Assembly: GCF_015865035.1 (NCBI RefSeq)
Contig: NZ_JADZGI010000002.1
Location: forward strand, 1-64,000
Source: Novosphingobium aureum
Lineage (GTDB): Bacteria > Pseudomonadota > Alphaproteobacteria > Sphingomonadales > Sphingomonadaceae
Reading direction: 5' to 3'
Length of the DNA stretch: 64,000 nt
Each line of letters opens with the position of its first letter. The stretch's first letter is position 1. The position numbers were made by a program, and so were the translations under genes. Below, piece after piece: positions 43,624 through 51,247 of the stretch. The notes under the pieces were generated by a model. The model saw only the letters and a list, made by a program, of their open reading frames with translations. It was not told where the DNA came from and searched no databases.

Positions 43624-43728
43624 AAAAAACCGCCTCGACGCAGATCCGGGATGGATCACGACGGGCGGCTGCTTTGCCACGAATTTTCGAAGATCAGTCC
43701 GCTTGCCAGAACCCCTCGTCCTTGAGGG
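43624..43728 (-). promoter_or_regulatory. ANTAR-type antitermination leader of the nrtA operon
   Basis: On the minus strand, hairpin 1 is CCCTC-AAGGAC-GAGGG (43713-43728) and hairpin 2 is GTGGC-AAAGCA-GCCGC (43665-43680), separated by 32 nt. Both six-base loops have A1 and G4. Hairpin 2 shares GCCGC with the 5' arm of a terminator (CCGCC/GGCGG with inner GATCC/GGATC) followed by six U residues (43624-43629). The nrtA ATG is 47 nt beyond the U-run. The stem of hairpin 2 is identical to that in the nirB leader, while the loops differ apart from A1, A2 and G4. Confidence 0.88.
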
Positions 43729-43751
43729 CCAATCGAACCGTTCGCCTATTT

Positions 43752-43784
43752 GTGTAAGCGATTCGCACCTTTTGCGGCAAGCGA
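43752..43784 (-). promoter_or_regulatory. Candidate nrtA promoter
   Basis: TTGCCG (43775-43780), a 17-nt spacer and TTACAC (43752-43757) on the minus strand. Over the 32 nt starting CTTGC, it matches the nirB promoter at 23 positions, including a shared CTTGC-N-GCAAA core over the -35 and CGAATC in the spacer. Such agreement between two otherwise unrelated intergenic regions argues for common control. Confidence 0.5.
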
Positions 43785-43812
43785 TTTTTAAACGAATTCG
43801 GAAATCACGGGT

Positions 43813-45024
43813 TCACGACAGCTTGGCGAGGTACCCCTCGATGTCTTGCGGGTCGAACTCGAGGCCATCGAAAAACCTGTTTGGTTCCAGCGTCATACGC
43901 CCCTGTTGCGTACCGACTACGGTGGGCACGTCGAGGCTCCCCTCGACCTTGGAACTGGCCCCCGGAAGCGGTTCCTTCGTACCGCTCAGCGCGGCGCGAT
44001 AGATGTCGGGACGGAACACGCGCCCCGCCCGCAGCGCCTCTTGCGGGTCGTAAACAGAGCCGTCCCAGCGCACCATCTGCGAGTAGAGCCACTGCGCCTG
44101 GCTGACCCAGGGGAAATTGGCCGCCTCGCGATACTGGAACATGAAATCGGGGAAGTGGACGAGGTCCCCGCCCTGCGCCAGAAGCAGCTGGTCCGAGATC
44201 GCCCGCCTGATCAATTCTGCCGATCCATCAAGATATTGCGGCCTGGCAAGGATGGCGGAATTGAGCTCCCAGTTCACCGGATCGACGAAATGCGCAGCGG
44301 CCCGGCACAGCGCGCGGATGAGACGCATCACGCTCTCGCGCTTCTCCTCCATCACCGGCTCGCGCATGGCGAGCACCTTCTCGACGCCGCGCCGCCAAAT
44401 CTGTGCTGTCGACAGCACGATCTCACCCGCGCCCTGCTCCACCGCGACCGAGTTCCACGGCTCGCCGACGCAAATCCCGTCGACGTCGCCGCGCTGGAGT
44501 GCCTCGGCGCAGTAGGGCGGGGGAACGGTCGCGATATCGACATCCTCGTCGGGACGAATTCCGCAGGCCGCGAGCCAGTAGCGCAGCATATAATTATGGC
44601 TGGAATAGCGATGAACGACGCCGAAGGTCAGGCGCTTGCCGCTGCTGGCGAACCTCTCCTGCACGATTTCGCGAAGCGCCGCGCCCACCTCGGCGGGATC
44701 GCCGATACTGCCCGGGCTCGCCACCGAGCGCGCCAGTTCCGGACTGAGGGTTATGGCATTGCCGTTGAGCCCCAGTACGAACGGCGCGGAGAGCGGCTGC
44801 GCGGGGCGTCCTTTGCCCAGCGTCGCCGCGATCGCCAGCGGCGCGACCATGTGCGCAGCATCGCTGTGCCCGTAGAGCAGGCGATCGAGCACCGTCGCCC
44901 AGCTCAGGTCCTTGATGAAGGAAAGCGAGAGCCCCTCGCTCTCGGCAAAGCCATGTTCCTGCGCGAGGATCGGCAGGCATGCATCTACCAGCGGCAGAAA
45001 CCCGATTGTCAGTTCGGCAGTCAC
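43813..45024 (-). CDS. nasS: Nitrate sensor NasS
   Basis: A 403-residue cytosolic relative of NrtA: same solute-binding fold (LTIGFLPLVDACLPILAQE at the start, SSHNYMLRYWLAACG near residue 145, DGICVGEPWN near residue 185) but with no signal peptide or lipobox. Family knowledge: NasS binds NasT and holds it when nitrate is absent, and releases it when nitrate binds. The GTG at 45024 has GGAGGG 10 nt upstream. It lies 105 nt after nasT. Confidence 0.92.
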   Translation of the reverse strand: MTAELTIGFLPLVDACLPILAQEHGFAESEGLSLSFIKDLSWATVLDRLLYGHSDAAHMVAPLAIAATLGKGRPAQPLSAPFVLGLNGNAITLSPELARSVASPGSIGDPAEVGAALREIVQERFASSGKRLTFGVVHRYSSHNYMLRYWLAACGIRPDEDVDIATVPPPYCAEALQRGDVDGICVGEPWNSVAVEQGAGEIVLSTAQIWRRGVEKVLAMREPVMEEKRESVMRLIRALCRAAAHFVDPVNWELNSAILARPQYLDGSAELIRRAISDQLLLAQGGDLVHFPDFMFQYREAANFPWVSQAQWLYSQMVRWDGSVYDPQEALRAGRVFRPDIYRAALSGTKEPLPGASSKVEGSLDVPTVVGTQQGRMTLEPNRFFDGLEFDPQDIEGYLAKLS

Positions 45025-45129
45025 TTCACGAAATCCCTCCGAGGCTCGAGGCCCCTTGTTCTCTTGCTCACGCCTTTACCGGCGCCCCAGCGGCCTGCAT
45101 TGCAGGCCAGTCCCGATAACCGCGCCCCG

Positions 45130-45708
45130 TCACGCGGCACCGAGCAGCTCGTTCGCGGTCACGATCGCCTCGGCCACTTCGATGATCCGCTTGCCCTGGT
45201 TCATCGCGGCCCGGCGCAGTTCCGCATAGGCCTTGGGCTCGGGCAGCCCCTTGCTCTGCATCAATATCCGCTTTGCCTTGTCGATCGTCTCGCGCTCGAC
45301 GAGCTTGCCCTTGGCCTCGGCAAGATCGCGCTGGAGCCGCGAGAAGGCATTGAAGCGGGTGATCGCAAGATCAAGTATGGGACGTATTCGTCCCGGCGCG
45401 AGCCCGTCGACGACATAGGACGACACCCCTGCCTCGACTGACGCGATGATCGCATCGTCGTCCGATTCGTCGACGAACATCGCAATCGGACGGGCCAGAG
45501 CGCGGCTCACGGCAAAATACTCCTCGAGCACGTCGCGCGAGGGGTTGCCGAGGTCCATGAGCACGATGTCCGGATCAATCTGCGCCATGCGCGCAAGCAG
45601 CCCGCGCCGCTCGGTCACCACGAAGAGCTCGCAGTCGTCGAGCGCGGCAAGCCCTTCCTGGATGATCGAGGCCCTAGCCGCGCTCTCGTCGACAATGGCT
45701 ATTCGCAT
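45130..45708 (-). CDS. nasT: ANTAR-domain antiterminator NasT
   Basis: A 192-residue regulator. The receiver-like half (residues 1-125) keeps an aspartate in PDIVLMDLGNP; the ANTAR half (130-188) has ETIDKAKRILMQSKGLPEPK followed by AYAELRRAAMN. ANTAR proteins bind paired A1/G4 hexaloop RNA hairpins and prevent transcription termination; both such leaders are present in this cluster. Two adjacent ATGs (45711, 45708) are possible. The ribosome site is weak (ACAAGAG). Confidence 0.95.
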   Translation of the reverse strand: MRIAIVDESAARASIIQEGLAALDDCELFVVTERRGLLARMAQIDPDIVLMDLGNPSRDVLEEYFAVSRALARPIAMFVDESDDDAIIASVEAGVSSYVVDGLAPGRIRPILDLAITRFNAFSRLQRDLAEAKGKLVERETIDKAKRILMQSKGLPEPKAYAELRRAAMNQGKRIIEVAEAIVTANELLGAA

Positions 45709-46020
45709 CATGCTCTTGTGCAGCGCACACAGCCCCCTTGGCAAGTGGGTTCACAAGGCGACGGGCAGGCGGCCTGTGAAAAATGCCGCACGAGCACATC
45801 GAGCGATGAAACCCATAATACTTTCCAGTTATTACACCACAAAATTCACAAAGATCACAACAACCAGAACATATACATAAGTATCCATGCATATTGCCAT
45901 ATCTTTTGCATTGCACAACTTTAGGCACCGCTGCGATCTAGATCCGAGAACCACCTCTCTTCGACATCGCAAAGACAAAGCGCCATCGAATCGAATTCCA
46001 ACGTTCATGGAGTCATGGCC
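45709..46020. other. Divergent intergenic region upstream of nasT and the sugar transferase
   Basis: About 310 nt, AT-rich at 45805-45960 compared with the rest of the window. It must hold the promoters of nasT (minus) and the exopolysaccharide genes (plus). I see no clear NtrC/sigma-54 GG...GC element or strong -35/-10 pair. No gene is supported. Confidence 0.5.
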
Positions 46021-46950
46021 ATGCTGGAAGCACGCACTGCACAAGATGTACGCAAGCGAGCGCTTGACCGTATCCCGCCACCGCCCCGGGCAAGCGACAG
46101 CCGCGACTACTGCCAACCTGCAAAGTCCGGACAAGAACCAGCCGACGACGCCGCCATTCCACTGGGACGCGCGCGCGCCTTCGATCATAGTGAAGAATTG
46201 ATCACCACCGGGCGAGACCGTCCGGTGCACCGCACCGATCTCGTTTTTCCTGAAATTGGCCATGCATCCGCATCCCCCCTGCCCCCCACAACGAGCGACA
46301 CCGAAGGCGAAGCGCTGGTAGAAAAACGCTCCGTCGCTTCGGGCGGCATCGGTATTCGCGCTTTCGACATCTGCGTCTCGACCCTGGCACTGGCAGCGTT
46401 CCTTCCGGTGCTCCTGCTGGTCGCCCTGACGATCTGGCTGAGCAGCCCGGGGCCGGTGCTTTTCGTGCAGCAGCGGATGGGCCGTGGGGGCAAGGCCTTT
46501 CCCTGCCTCAAGTTTCGCTCCATGGCGATCAATGCCCAGGAGTTGCTCGAGCAATTGCTTGCAACCGACCCGCAGGCCCGCGCCGAATGGGCTCGCGACC
46601 AGAAGTTGCGCAAGGATCCGCGCATCACGCCGGTCGGCGGCCTCCTGCGCAAGACCAGCCTCGACGAACTGCCTCAGCTACTCAACGTCCTGCTTGGGCA
46701 CATGAGCATCGTCGGACCGCGCCCCATCATTGCCGGGGAAATCGAACGCTACGGAGCGCGCTATGAAGACTACTGCTCTGTCCGTCCCGGCATTACCGGG
46801 TTGTGGCAGATCAGCGGCCGCAACGACGTTTCCTATGACACTCGGATACGCCTCGATTCGCTTTACGCGCGGCGCAAGTCGCTTGGCTACGACATGACGA
46901 TCTGTCTGCGCACGATCCCTGCCGTACTGGGCTCGAACGGCAGCTACTGA
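46021..46950 (+). CDS. Undecaprenyl-phosphate sugar transferase (initiating)
   Basis: A 309-residue protein of the bacterial sugar-transferase family (WcaJ/ExoY/GumD C-terminal type), which puts the first sugar phosphate on undecaprenyl phosphate. A long disordered N-terminus (about 95 residues) precedes one hydrophobic hairpin (IRAFDICVSTLALAAFLPVL), then the catalytic core LFVQQRMGRGGKAFPCLKFR, KTSLDELPQLLNVLLG and SIVGPRP. The ATG at 46021 is favoured because GGAG lies 8 nt before it (2 nt before the one at 46015). First gene of the exopolysaccharide region. Confidence 0.9.
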   Translation: MLEARTAQDVRKRALDRIPPPPRASDSRDYCQPAKSGQEPADDAAIPLGRARAFDHSEELITTGRDRPVHRTDLVFPEIGHASASPLPPTTSDTEGEALVEKRSVASGGIGIRAFDICVSTLALAAFLPVLLLVALTIWLSSPGPVLFVQQRMGRGGKAFPCLKFRSMAINAQELLEQLLATDPQARAEWARDQKLRKDPRITPVGGLLRKTSLDELPQLLNVLLGHMSIVGPRPIIAGEIERYGARYEDYCSVRPGITGLWQISGRNDVSYDTRIRLDSLYARRKSLGYDMTICLRTIPAVLGSNGSY

Positions 46951-47247
46951 CGCTTCGCCATACGGCGCACGTCACGACACCAGCGCCACCCGTTGCCCGG
47001 CCACCACGTCCTGCGGCTCCCGATCTGCGAGCTCGTGTGGCAGCGCTCTGCACATCCGTGTCGACGCGGTCTGCAAGACCTGCCTTCGTAAACGGCGCGC
47101 GTGACCACTGTTCATTCTGGCCGCATCTGCGAAGCGCCTAGGGACAACTGCGAATGACGCATTCGGGGCATTTTCGAAATACTGGCCCGGACCGAATAAT
47201 CCACGCCTTTGGAATATCCACGTCCTTGAAAGCAGGGGGCAGTCACG
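46951..47247. other. Gene-free spacer in the exopolysaccharide region
   Basis: 297 nt between the sugar transferase and a GT2 gene. No open frame with coding character, no clear terminator hairpin. A promoter for the following genes is possible but not visible. Confidence 0.5.
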
Positions 47248-48423
47248 ATGAATCTCTTGATGGCAATGGGCCTGCTCCTCGTGAGCTTGTTTCTTCATCC
47301 CTACGTGACTTATCCGCTGACGCTACGGTTCCTCGAACGGCGCAACAATGCGCGGTCCTGCACGATCCAGTCCGCTCCCGCATCGGGCTCAGGGCGCACT
47401 CAGCACGAAACGAAGCCGCTACGGCTCAGCCTGATGTTCTGCGCCTACAACGAAGAGTCCTCGCTTCCGACGAAGATCGCGAACTTGCGGGCGATCAAGC
47501 AGGTTGATCCGGATATCGAGATATTGGCCTACTGCGACCTGTCGAGCGATGCCACCCTGCAGCTCCTGCATGAGGCTCGCGACATTCTGATCCTCATCGC
47601 CGCCAGCGAGCGTACCGGGAAGGCGATAGGGATGCGGCAACTGGTGGCGAAGGCCAGCGGCGACATTTGCATATTCACCGATGCCAACGTCATCCTTGCT
47701 CCCGAGACTATCCCCAATATACGCAAGTATTTTGCCGATGTGTCTATCGGCGGACTGGCTGGCTCGCTCCATTACATCAACGAAAACGCCAGCCCGACCG
47801 CTCTCGCCGGCGGCCTCTACTGGCGACTTGAAGAAGCGATCAAACGCAGCGAATCCGCTCTGGGGTCGAGCATGGGCGCCGACGGTTCGATCTTCGCGAC
47901 CCGTCGTGCACTCTACCCCGCGGTGCCCGGCCATCTGCTTGACGACATGATCGTATCCATGGCGGTTCCACTTGCCGGGCAGCGGCTCGTATTCGCACCC
48001 GACGTCGTCGCCTACGAACGCAACACCACACTTCGCGCCGATGAATACCACCGCAAGCGCCGCATCGCCTGCCGAGCTTTCAATACGCATTGCTACCTCT
48101 GGCCCGATATCACCCGCAGCTTCTCGAAACTGGAGCTGTACAAATACGTCTCACACAAGATCCTGCGCTGGTTCGGATTTCCTCTGCTCGCTGCGGGCCT
48201 GGCCTGCCTCGGCGCGGGCCTGGCGCTAGAAGGATACTGGTCCGTACTGACTTGCCTGGCGCTGGCTCTCATCGCCGGACTGTTGCTCGGCATCCTGCGG
48301 GCAAAACCGTTCAATCTCTTCCTCGAAATCCTGATCGCAATCTTCGCGACGTTTCGCGGTCTGCTCGATGCGCTCCTCGGCAAGACGTACCAAACATGGA
48401 CCCCGGCTAACTCACGAAACTAA
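47248..48423 (+). CDS. Membrane-linked family 2 glycosyltransferase (paralogue 1)
   Basis: A 391-residue GT2 enzyme. N-terminal helix LHPYVTYPLTLRFL, then the GT-A domain with MFCAYNEES, SERTGKAIGM, the DxD-like FTDANVIL near residue 150, GADGSIFATRR and the acceptor motif ... RKRRIACRAF; two to three C-terminal helices end in TYQTWTPANS. The layout resembles cellulose/hyaluronan-type synthases without the extra domains. It has a close paralogue at 55870 with the same ends. AGGGGG lies 8 nt upstream of the ATG. Confidence 0.85.
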   Translation: MNLLMAMGLLLVSLFLHPYVTYPLTLRFLERRNNARSCTIQSAPASGSGRTQHETKPLRLSLMFCAYNEESSLPTKIANLRAIKQVDPDIEILAYCDLSSDATLQLLHEARDILILIAASERTGKAIGMRQLVAKASGDICIFTDANVILAPETIPNIRKYFADVSIGGLAGSLHYINENASPTALAGGLYWRLEEAIKRSESALGSSMGADGSIFATRRALYPAVPGHLLDDMIVSMAVPLAGQRLVFAPDVVAYERNTTLRADEYHRKRRIACRAFNTHCYLWPDITRSFSKLELYKYVSHKILRWFGFPLLAAGLACLGAGLALEGYWSVLTCLALALIAGLLLGILRAKPFNLFLEILIAIFATFRGLLDALLGKTYQTWTPANSRN

Positions 48424-48588
48424 GCGTCACCAGAAAACACCGGACCGGACCAATTTGTCCGAATCATAAGTCCAAAACAGACCGTATAGAACTTTACCCT
48501 GAAGTCACTTCGGTGTTCCCTGACATTACGAAGACGGGGGAGGATGAACCTCTTCCCGCCTGCAGAGCAGTTTCGGAGTTTACCGAAA

Positions 48589-49173
48589 ATGTCGCGAGTA
48601 ATGGCACATAAATATATATTTCTTGCAACCTTGGGACTGGCGACCGCCTGCTCTGAAGTGCAACAATACCAGGCGTCGCCGGGGGAAGTAGCACCTTCCG
48701 CCCCAAGCCTGTCCCAGCGGTATCGTCTGGCCGCAGGAGACAAGGTGCGCATCACCGTATTCAACGAACCGGACTTGTCCGGCGAATTCCAGGTCGCGCC
48801 GGACCAGACAATCGCCTTTCCCCTTATCGGCCACATTGATGCCTCCGGCGCCAGTGCGGACGAACTTGCGCACCGCATCACCGCACGACTTGCGCAAGGT
48901 TATCTCAACAACCCGATCGTGACAGCAGAAGTCAGCCTGTTCCGGCCATTCTATGTCCTGGGTGAAGTCAATCACCCAGGCGAATATCCCTACACGTCAA
49001 GCTTGACCGTCCTTCAGGCCGTGGCTGCCGCCGAAGGCTTCACCTATCGCGCGAACAAGCGCGTTGTCCTGCTCAAGCGCGCGAATTCCGGCCATGAAGT
49101 AGCTGTCGAAATAACCTCGGACCTGCACGTCTTTCCGGGAGACACCGTGCGTATCAAGGAACGCTATTTCTGA
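48589..49173 (+). CDS. Polysaccharide export lipoprotein (Wza-like, short)
   Basis: A 194-residue protein: signal with lipobox ATAC (ending near residue 20), then the Poly_export domain starting RYRLAAGDKVRITVFNEPDLS and one SLBB-type domain from about residue 110 (FYVLGEVNHPGEYPY). It lacks the long C-terminal barrel-helix part of E. coli Wza, as in many short export proteins. It should form the periplasmic part of the outer-membrane export pore. The ATG at 48589 is chosen because an upstream ATG at 48544 is too close to its GGGGGAGG. Confidence 0.87.
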   Translation: MSRVMAHKYIFLATLGLATACSEVQQYQASPGEVAPSAPSLSQRYRLAAGDKVRITVFNEPDLSGEFQVAPDQTIAFPLIGHIDASGASADELAHRITARLAQGYLNNPIVTAEVSLFRPFYVLGEVNHPGEYPYTSSLTVLQAVAAAEGFTYRANKRVVLLKRANSGHEVAVEITSDLHVFPGDTVRIKERYF

Positions 49174-49336
49174 TCGCACGTCAGCCCTTCGTCGCCTTTC
49201 GCGGATGGACAGCGGCGATCCCAACACTGCCTGTCGCTGCCCATGAATTGGCCGCGGTGCAGCACCTCTCGGAAATACGGGCCATGCGCTGCTCGACCAC
49301 TCCGGGAAACCGCCTGCGTACATTCGGAGAATGATC

Positions 49337-49834
49337 ATGCATCGTACATCAGGTTCATACGGCCTGCTCGCTTGCGCCTGCATCATATCGATCGCGATCG
49401 CGCTGCCAGTGCAGCCGGCCCATGGGCAGTACGATACCGAAGAAAGCGCTCGGCTCGAGGCGCTCAGACAGGCTTTGCGCACGGACATCTCCCGCCTGCC
49501 CGAACGCGCCGCACCTGGCATCTACGAAGCGCAGTTCGCCTTGACGATCGACCGTTTCCTCGGCGCCGGCACCGGTGCTGGTGCTGGTGCAGATGCCAGT
49601 GCTGCCAGTGGGGCTTCTCCGGTGTCCAACCGCGCCTGCCTGATGATCCTGGAAGCCCTCGGCGAAGCGCTTGTCAGCGCACCCAACGCGAATGTGCGTA
49701 CCGCCTTGATGAACATGCGCGGCAACCTTGACCTCTGCCGTGGAGGCACCGGCGCAGGGCCGGATGCAGCCGGCGGAATCCTGTTCGACCTGCCGCAGCC
49801 ACAGACCGGCGGAGGAAGCGACTATGTCCAGTAG
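49337..49834 (+). CDS. Hypothetical exported protein with Gly-Ala linker
   Basis: A 165-residue protein with a signal peptide (ending near AHGQ), a helical segment (ARLEALRQALRTDISRLPE), a low-complexity Gly-Ala-Thr/Asp stretch (about residues 75-92) and a second part with two cysteines (SNRACLMILEALGEAL; DLCRGG). I recognise no family. The ATG at 49337 has CGGAG 7 nt upstream. Its end overlaps the start of the barrel gene by 11 nt, and both proteins carry Gly-Ala runs, so they may work together. Confidence 0.65.
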   Translation: MHRTSGSYGLLACACIISIAIALPVQPAHGQYDTEESARLEALRQALRTDISRLPERAAPGIYEAQFALTIDRFLGAGTGAGAGADASAASGASPVSNRACLMILEALGEALVSAPNANVRTALMNMRGNLDLCRGGTGAGPDAAGGILFDLPQPQTGGGSDYVQ

Positions 49835-51206
49835 TCTCCCCCTCGCCGCAAGCATCCGGTCAGCCGCAACGACGCCCACTGCATTTTATCGTCCCGCCGG
49901 GATCATGGCCTGCCTCGTCGTCGGCTCCCTGCCCGTACCGGCCTTTGCACAAAATACCTTCGGCCCGTTTCTCGACAGTGCGATCCCAATGGACAACGAT
50001 CGTGGTCGCCAGGTCAGTGTCCTCGATCGCCCTCGCCCGGAATACGAACCCGACGGCATTCCGCTGGCTGGCTTCACCTTGCTACCATCGGTCCAGGCCG
50101 GGATCGGGGCGAGCAACAATGTGTTCGGCGCCGGGTCAGGGGCAGGCTCCGGCGCAGGCATTGGCAAGACCGGCGATGCTTATTTCACACTGGCCCCCGC
50201 GGTTAGACTGCGCAGCAACTGGTCGCGCCACGCACTTACTCTGCAAGGAGGCGGATCACTGCGCCGCTTCACCGAAAATCCGGTGCGCGACGAGACCGGC
50301 CTCGACGCCGCCTTGGATGCAAGGCTCGACCTTGCCCGGGAATTCACCATCGACCTTACCGCCGGGGCCGAACGTGCATACCAATCGCAATATGCCAGCG
50401 ATGCCCCCAGCGCCAATCTCTCGCCCTTGCGCTATTCGGCACTGCGCGGCCTTGTGCGCGGCGCCTACGCCACCGCGCCAATCAGACTGACCGCAGCCTT
50501 CGACATCAACCGAATCGATTTCCGCGATGTTACCAATCTCGATGGCGATACGACCGACCAGGACTATCGGGATCGCACGCTCGCGCGGGGCAGTGTCCGT
50601 ATCGAATATGCCTTCACCCCGGAATTTTCCGCCTTCGGTGAAGCCAGTGTGTCGCGGATCGACCACGACGAGGATCTGGTGGCTGACAGGCCCAATCGCG
50701 ATGGCACCGACCTGCACCTGCTCGCCGGGACCAGCTTCGACCTCGCTGGGATTGCCCGCGCCCACGTCGGGCTGGGCATGGTGCAACGCACGTTCCGCGC
50801 CAAGGACAGCTACGCCAAGATGCAAGGCCTGGGCTACGACCTGCGCGCAGAGTTCTTTCCATCCGGCCTCACCACGCTGACGATTGGCGCGAAACGAACT
50901 ATTCGCGAGGCTGCTACCGTTGGCGCGAGCGGATTCTTCACACAGAGCCTGCTCGGCCGCGTCGATCATGAATTGATGCGCCACGTGCTCCTGTTTGCTC
51001 AAGCCCAGTACCAGCGCAGCAACTTCAAGGGACTGAACCGGCGCGACACAACCTTCGCCGGCCAGGCAGGCGCGCTCTACCTCGTCAACCGCACAATACG
51101 TGTCACCGGAGCCCTGACCTACAGCGACAGGGCAAGCTCCGGCTCTCAGCCCGGCCCCGCCTTTGACGAATTGCGAGGGGTGATTGCCGTCACCGCTGCA
51201 TTCTGA
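49824..51206 (+). CDS. Outer-membrane beta-barrel protein of the exopolysaccharide cluster
   Basis: A 460-residue protein with a signal peptide (ending near PAFAQ), a Gly/Ala/Ser-rich segment near residues 100-115, and many beta-strand segments ending in LRGVIAVTAAF. It is of the putative outer-membrane barrel type (BBP2_2-like) often beside Wza/Wzc genes, and may be an export or anchoring channel. GGAGGA lies 8 nt upstream of the ATG at 49824, inside the preceding gene's end. Confidence 0.82.
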   Translation: MSSSLPLAASIRSAATTPTAFYRPAGIMACLVVGSLPVPAFAQNTFGPFLDSAIPMDNDRGRQVSVLDRPRPEYEPDGIPLAGFTLLPSVQAGIGASNNVFGAGSGAGSGAGIGKTGDAYFTLAPAVRLRSNWSRHALTLQGGGSLRRFTENPVRDETGLDAALDARLDLAREFTIDLTAGAERAYQSQYASDAPSANLSPLRYSALRGLVRGAYATAPIRLTAAFDINRIDFRDVTNLDGDTTDQDYRDRTLARGSVRIEYAFTPEFSAFGEASVSRIDHDEDLVADRPNRDGTDLHLLAGTSFDLAGIARAHVGLGMVQRTFRAKDSYAKMQGLGYDLRAEFFPSGLTTLTIGAKRTIREAATVGASGFFTQSLLGRVDHELMRHVLLFAQAQYQRSNFKGLNRRDTTFAGQAGALYLVNRTIRVTGALTYSDRASSGSQPGPAFDELRGVIAVTAAF

Positions 51207-51247
51207 TGCCCCCTGCCCAAGGCTCCGACACCAATCGAGAGGTATGG

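Noticed and set aside
45709..46020. A sigma-54/NtrC promoter for nasT.
   Set aside because: No GG-N10-GC element with the usual flanks was found in the minus strand upstream of nasT.
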